Assembly: GCA_031271555.1 (NCBI GenBank)
Contig: JAISVN010000079.1
Span: forward strand, 1-8,190
DNA length: 8,190 nt
DNA from: Candidatus Methanoplasma sp.
GTDB lineage: Archaea; Thermoplasmatota; Thermoplasmata; Methanomassiliicoccales; Methanomethylophilaceae
Direction: 5' to 3'
Position numbers and translations under genes: made by a program. Shown one piece after another: positions 5,091-8,190 of the stretch. Positions within the stretch are counted from its first letter, which is position 1, and every line of letters starts with the position of its first letter. The notes beneath the pieces are model-generated. The model was not told the origin of the DNA, did no database searches, and saw only the letters and a list, made by a program, of their open reading frames with translations.

Positions 5091-5956
5091 AGCTGCGCCC
5101 CCTGGGAGTACTCCACATTCGTATCGGTTATGCGCGCGACCGCCCTTCTGGTTGCCCAGCAGCCTATGCTTACGGCGACGGGGAGACTTGCGGTGTGGCA
5201 ATAGGCCGTCTTTATCTTTACCCCCAGGACCGTGGTCGCCCCTCCGAGTCCCATCGGGCCGAGTCCGCTGCTGTTGAGTTTGACGAAGAGCTCCTCCTCG
5301 AGGTCTTTTAGTCTGGGATCACTGTTCTCATGATCAAGAGGAAGCATCAGAGCCTCCTTGGACATCCCAATGCATAGGTCTGCCGTCCCTCCGATCCCTA
5401 TTCCGATTATGCCTGGCGGGCACGGCCTCCCTCCGGCATCGAGCACCGAATCTATGACTGCCCTCTTTATCCCCTCCACCCCGTCTGACGGATTCAGCAT
5501 CAGCAGCCGGGTCATGTTCTCCGATCCTGCTCCCTTTATCAGCACCGATATCTCTGTGAATTCGTCATCGGTCGGGATGTAATGTATTACCGGCATGCCC
5601 TCTCCGAGGTTGTCGCCCGGATTCTTGCGGGTGATCGGGTCCACTGAATTCGGCCTCAGGGGAATGGACTCGGTTGCCTTTTTCAATCCCTCTTTTATGA
5701 GACCGGCTATCGAGGAATCGAATCTCCCTTTGACATAGAACGCCGGCATCCCCGTGTCCTGACACATCGGGCGGCCGAGGACCTCTGCTTTCTTCACATT
5801 GTCCATTATCGCTCCGAGCTGCGTCCTCGCCGTCGGATCTGTCTCCCAGCCGGCTGCGGCTTCCAGCGCCCAGCCGATATCGGACGGAAGTTTCGTATTC
5901 GCTGCTTTAAGAAGATTGACCACTATCTGGTCAATGGGTTCCGGCAGTTTTATCAT
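5087..5956 (-). CDS. fumA: Class I fumarate hydratase, alpha subunit
   Basis: This 289-residue catalytic subunit binds the [4Fe-4S] cluster of the oxygen-sensitive class I fumarases. The three likely cluster Cys are C65 in PMCQDTGMP, C179 in GRPCPPGIIG followed by the glycine-rich IGIGG, and C266 in SIGCWATRR, which aligns with the NCAATRH segment of one-chain enzymes. Only three Cys are expected, because the fourth iron stays open for substrate. Other family marks are the GEGMP segment at 118-122 and the GLGPMGLGG loop at 231-239. The start codon sits in a palindrome (TATCATGATA, 5951-5960). The only upstream ribosome match is a weak AGGT, and a T-rich TATA-like element about 25 nt upstream could give a leaderless transcript. 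It follows nmd3 by 35 nt and overlaps the beta gene by 4 nt. In methanogens this enzyme serves a partial TCA route; a tartrate dehydratase activity is the main alternative. Confidence 0.93.
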   Translation of the reverse strand: MIKLPEPIDQIVVNLLKAANTKLPSDIGWALEAAAGWETDPTARTQLGAIMDNVKKAEVLGRPMCQDTGMPAFYVKGRFDSSIAGLIKEGLKKATESIPLRPNSVDPITRKNPGDNLGEGMPVIHYIPTDDEFTEISVLIKGAGSENMTRLLMLNPSDGVEGIKRAVIDSVLDAGGRPCPPGIIGIGIGGTADLCIGMSKEALMLPLDHENSDPRLKDLEEELFVKLNSSGLGPMGLGGATTVLGVKIKTAYCHTASLPVAVSIGCWATRRAVARITDTNVEYSQGAQL

Positions 5957-5983
5957 GATACCTGGATGGCGCTCTTGATAAAA
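5948..5983. repeat. 8-bp inverted repeat spanning the fumarase alpha start
   Basis: TTTTATCA (5948-5955) and TGATAAAA (5976-5983) are perfect inverted copies 20 nt apart. The arm nearer the gene overlaps the start codon (5954-5956), which also lies in the 10-bp palindrome TATCATGATA (5951-5960). As RNA this would be a weak AU-rich hairpin hiding the start; as DNA it could be an operator. Chance is plausible in AT-rich sequence. Confidence 0.35.
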
Positions 5984-5991
5984 ACATGTAC

Positions 5992-7020
5992 TTAAGGAAC
6001 ATAATAGAGCGCATCGTCTATTCTGGCGACCTTTACGGTATCCCCGACCTCAGCACCCTCCGGGATGCTTATGTCAACTGCGGAGTAATTCATCGGATCA
6101 AGCACCTGGACCTCTTTCTGGCCTTTGCTGATGACTGTCGCTTCTTTAAGGTCCTCCGACCTCTCATGGACCTTGAAAGAGGGGGTGTCCGATCTCTTGA
6201 CCGCCCTCTCCCTGAAATTCATAAGGTCTATCACTTTGGCGCCGTTCCCTGACACTCTGTTCAGTTTGAAGTACCGCTCCTCGAACTGTATGACATCCCC
6301 TACATGGAAATCCGGAAGCCTTACGAGGTATGTCACCCTGTACATGTCCTGGCCGTCGGATGTCTTTCCAACAAGTTTAGAGGCCTCTTTCGTCTCTGCG
6401 CAGTATGAATCGGAAAGGTCCTTTGCGATAGCCTTCCCGAGAGATATGGACGAGAGGTAGACGTCTATCCCTCCCTGGACCTCTTCGGTCTTGGTTATGA
6501 AAAGCTGCCTGTTGGAAACAGACTGGTTGTCCACGATGTTCTCCGCCTTCCTCAGGGCCTCCCGCATGGTCCTTTGCGAAACATCCTTCGATCCCGCCCG
6601 GATCTGGAGTATCGCCTCGTAGTAATTTCCGAGCTGCCTGGAACACCGTTTGCATACGGTGTTCTTCAGCCTCACTATCGTGGCGGACGTGTCCTCGGCG
6701 ATGCAGCCGTCTATGTTGAGCGTCGAATCGACGACCACCACATGCGTACTGGGCTCCTGCTCCGATGACGATACCTTGACATCGATCACCTTCGCCTCCT
6801 TGATGGCACTGAGCGAATCCACCGCCGCATCTTCGATGGCTTCCTGAAGGTCCTTCGTGACCCAGCGTTCCCCGTATCCTATGTCGCCGCAGTTCGCGCA
6901 TATCTTTACGTCGACATGGTGCGGCATGGCCGTCAGCTTCCTGCCGTCGAGAAAACATTCTGTGCACATGCCCTTTATTGCGCTGTCGATGTCCTTCCCG
7001 CACTTGACGCAGAATGTCAC
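5992..7020 (-). CDS. nmd3: NMD3 family ribosome assembly protein
   Basis: A 342-residue archaeal homologue of eukaryotic NMD3, the adaptor that binds the large ribosomal subunit during its final maturation and export. Archaea have no nucleus, so a role in large-subunit maturation or quality control is assumed. The N-terminal zinc region shows four CxxC pairs: C4/C7, C19/C22, C41/C44 and C123/C126 (VCKRC). The segment at about 130-215 carries the family core with the helix RTMREALRKAENIV. Residues about 225-342 look beta-rich, like the SH3/eIF5A-like part of NMD3. Its start is GTG 7020, which overlaps the stop of the DUF424 gene (GTGA); GGTGAT lies 3 nt upstream. Length is normal for archaea. 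It sits in the MCM-DUF424-nmd3-fumarase operon and is probably translated by coupling to the upstream gene. Confidence 0.9.
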   Translation of the reverse strand: MTFCVKCGKDIDSAIKGMCTECFLDGRKLTAMPHHVDVKICANCGDIGYGERWVTKDLQEAIEDAAVDSLSAIKEAKVIDVKVSSSEQEPSTHVVVVDSTLNIDGCIAEDTSATIVRLKNTVCKRCSRQLGNYYEAILQIRAGSKDVSQRTMREALRKAENIVDNQSVSNRQLFITKTEEVQGGIDVYLSSISLGKAIAKDLSDSYCAETKEASKLVGKTSDGQDMYRVTYLVRLPDFHVGDVIQFEERYFKLNRVSGNGAKVIDLMNFRERAVKRSDTPSFKVHERSEDLKEATVISKGQKEVQVLDPMNYSAVDISIPEGAEVGDTVKVARIDDALYYVP

Positions 7021-7310
7021 AGTATCACCGACTGGGCGTGCTTCACCTCTCCGATGATCATGACGTTATCCTCGGAGATTAACCCTTCCTTTACCGCTTT
7101 TTCCACGATACGGTTTCCGACCAGATTCATTATGGTGACGGATTTCGCCCGCTCGATGAATATGTCCTCGGAGATCAGTTCTCCGCCGTAGAATATCTCA
7201 GATACCTTTATCCTGGCGCAGTCTCCGACGAATGTCTTCCCCAGGATCTCCTGGTCGCATGCGGCCAATATCCTCTCGTTCCCATGGACATGGATCTTAC
7301 AGTTTATCAT
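7017..7310 (-). CDS. DUF424 family protein
   Basis: A 97-residue archaeal protein that I match from memory to the DUF424 family. Supporting features are the central ILAACDQEILGKTF segment (14-27), the F-Y-G-G-E-L-I motif at 40-46 and the C-terminal IGEVKHAQSV. It is short, soluble and without membrane segments. Function is unknown; its frequent company with translation and replication genes suggests an information-processing role. The ATG at 7310 has an ACCTCC complement (7316-7321), i.e. GGAGGT 5 nt upstream, and begins 1 nt after the MCM stop. Its own stop overlaps the nmd3 start, so the three genes are tightly coupled. Confidence 0.85.
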   Translation of the reverse strand: MINCKIHVHGNERILAACDQEILGKTFVGDCARIKVSEIFYGGELISEDIFIERAKSVTIMNLVGNRIVEKAVKEGLISEDNVMIIGEVKHAQSVIL

Positions 7311-7311
7311 C

Positions 7312-8190
7312 TCATACCTCCCTGTAGTGGCCGTTTTTGGGTTTGTACAGAGTTCCGTCCCCCATCATTACTTTCAGTTTCTTCCTGGTCTCGTCCTCGG
7401 GCAGCCCTTCGTTCAGGGCATGTTGGATCACCTCTTCCTCGGAGATTCCTTCGGGCGATCCGAAGTTCCGTAGTATATTCAATATTATCTTGAACGTGTC
7501 GCGGTCCTTCTTTGCGAAATTGGAGGATATCCTGTCGATATCCCATGTGCCGCTGCCGTCGGGAGCCAGTATCTTGCCGAGATAATACTCCACGAGGTCC
7601 ACTGCACGGGTGGCATCCTCGACCTCGACCGTGCGGCTTAGCCTCATCCTCGCGGATGCCTCCGACAATCTGACGTAAGCTTCCAGCTGCCTTGCCGTGA
7701 TTGGAACCGAATCATTCTGTCCGGCACCCATCGCCCTTATCTTCAGATAATTATCCTCGATCGTCGCCACGGCTGCATCCGTCATCACCGGGACTATGCG
7801 TTTCGAGTAGGCGACGTATTTCCTCATGATCTCCTGATCGTAGGTGGGTCCGAGGTTGTATGTCTCTTCCCTTATCTTCTTGACATCGACGCCGATGACC
7901 ATTGCCGACTCCTCCCCTATCTGCCGGACCTCTCCTCTCCTGTGCACATTCAGTATGTGCGATGTGAGCTCCCTGTCCTTTTTGGCATCGGGTTTGTCCG
8001 TAAGCACGAATATCAGGTCGAAACGGGACATCAGTGCAGGCGGGAGATCGATCTGACTGGTTATCGACGCACCCTCCATGTCGAATCTTCCGTACTTGGG
8101 GTTCGCTGCGGCCAGCATCGAGCACCTGCATTGCAGCGTAGCGGTTATGCCTGCCTTGGCGACGGATATCTTCTGCGATTCCATGGCCTC
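7312..8190 (-). CDS. mcm: MCM replicative helicase, C-terminal half (cut by right edge)
   Basis: 292 residues of the archaeal MCM helicase, which unwinds DNA ahead of the replication fork as a hexamer. The frame is open to the right edge (first codons E-A-M-E-S-Q-K), so the N-terminal domain, Walker A and Walker B lie outside the window. Visible are the presensor/sensor-1 part with MLAAANPKYGRFD, the arginine-finger segment LMSRFDLIF, the lid helices with ITARQLEAYVRLSEA, and a C-terminal winged-helix domain over about the last 70 residues. There is no inserted intein or truncation in this half. It is the most upstream visible gene of the right block and ends 1 nt before the DUF424 gene. Confidence 0.95.
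   Translation of the reverse strand, partial: EAMESQKISVAKAGITATLQCRCSMLAAANPKYGRFDMEGASITSQIDLPPALMSRFDLIFVLTDKPDAKKDRELTSHILNVHRRGEVRQIGEESAMVIGVDVKKIREETYNLGPTYDQEIMRKYVAYSKRIVPVMTDAAVATIEDNYLKIRAMGAGQNDSVPITARQLEAYVRLSEASARMRLSRTVEVEDATRAVDLVEYYLGKILAPDGSGTWDIDRISSNFAKKDRDTFKIILNILRNFGSPEGISEEEVIQHALNEGLPEDETRKKLKVMMGDGTLYKPKNGHYREV

Noticed and set aside
5091..5201. Longer N-terminus for fumarase beta (ATG 5201)
   Set aside because: The extra 37 residues are a basic frame-shadow of the alpha subunit and do not resemble the family.
4841..5311. 156-codon plus-strand ORF, with smaller ones nearby, over the fumarase genes
   Set aside because: Arg/Pro/Ser-rich shadow of strongly conserved fumarase subunits on the other strand.
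6377..7003. 208-codon minus-strand ORF inside nmd3
   Set aside because: Same strand but a shifted frame of nmd3, rich in Arg/Gly/His and without motifs; nmd3 has clear zinc pairs.

Overview
The window looks like part of a methylotrophic methanogen chromosome, most likely the Thermoplasmatota order Methanomassiliicoccales, at moderate confidence. MCM helicase, NMD3 and a DUF424 protein make it archaeal. A corrinoid protein beside a UroD-fold zinc methyltransferase points to methyl-group metabolism. Strong GGAGGT/GAGGTGA ribosome sites and AT-rich TATA-like promoters fit as well. All ten stop codons visible at gene ends are TGA (8) or TAA (2), with no TAG. This is compatible with an organism that reads TAG as pyrrolysine, but ten genes prove nothing.

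Left block (1-3305, all minus strand, read right to left). A tight cluster encodes a corrinoid protein (3305-2667), a UroD-family zinc methyltransferase (2664-1570), a CobW/G3E GTPase with a CxCC metal motif (1481-816), a protein with an extremely His/Asp-rich N-terminus and an unrecognised body (811-293), and a zinc-ribbon protein that runs off the left edge (287-<1). The first two genes are 2 nt apart. The last three are 4-5 nt apart, with ribosome sites overlapping the upstream stop codons. Between the two groups lies an 87-nt gap with a spaced 11-bp direct repeat that may hold an internal promoter. My reading is that the methyltransferase pair is co-expressed with a metal acquisition and delivery module, possibly supplying zinc or cobalt. 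That is inference from gene order and motifs.

Middle (3306-3682): 377 nt of AT-rich DNA with no gene. It holds divergent promoters, a perfect 14-bp palindrome at the expected transcription start of the methyltransferase operon, and smaller inverted repeats. The only plus-strand gene (3683-4537) encodes a secreted or membrane-anchored protein with a signal peptide, two carboxypeptidase-regulatory-like beta-sandwich domains, one C-terminal membrane helix and an acidic tail. It may be translated from a leaderless mRNA.

Right block (4524-8190, all minus strand). Transcription runs MCM helicase (C-terminal half, entering from the right edge), DUF424 protein, NMD3 ribosome-assembly factor, then the alpha and beta subunits of a class I [4Fe-4S] fumarate hydratase. 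Spacing is 1 nt or overlapping throughout, except for 35 nt before the fumarase, so this looks like one operon joining replication, ribosome biogenesis and central carbon metabolism. The fumarase beta gene ends inside the 3' end of the convergent surface-protein gene (14-bp overlap).
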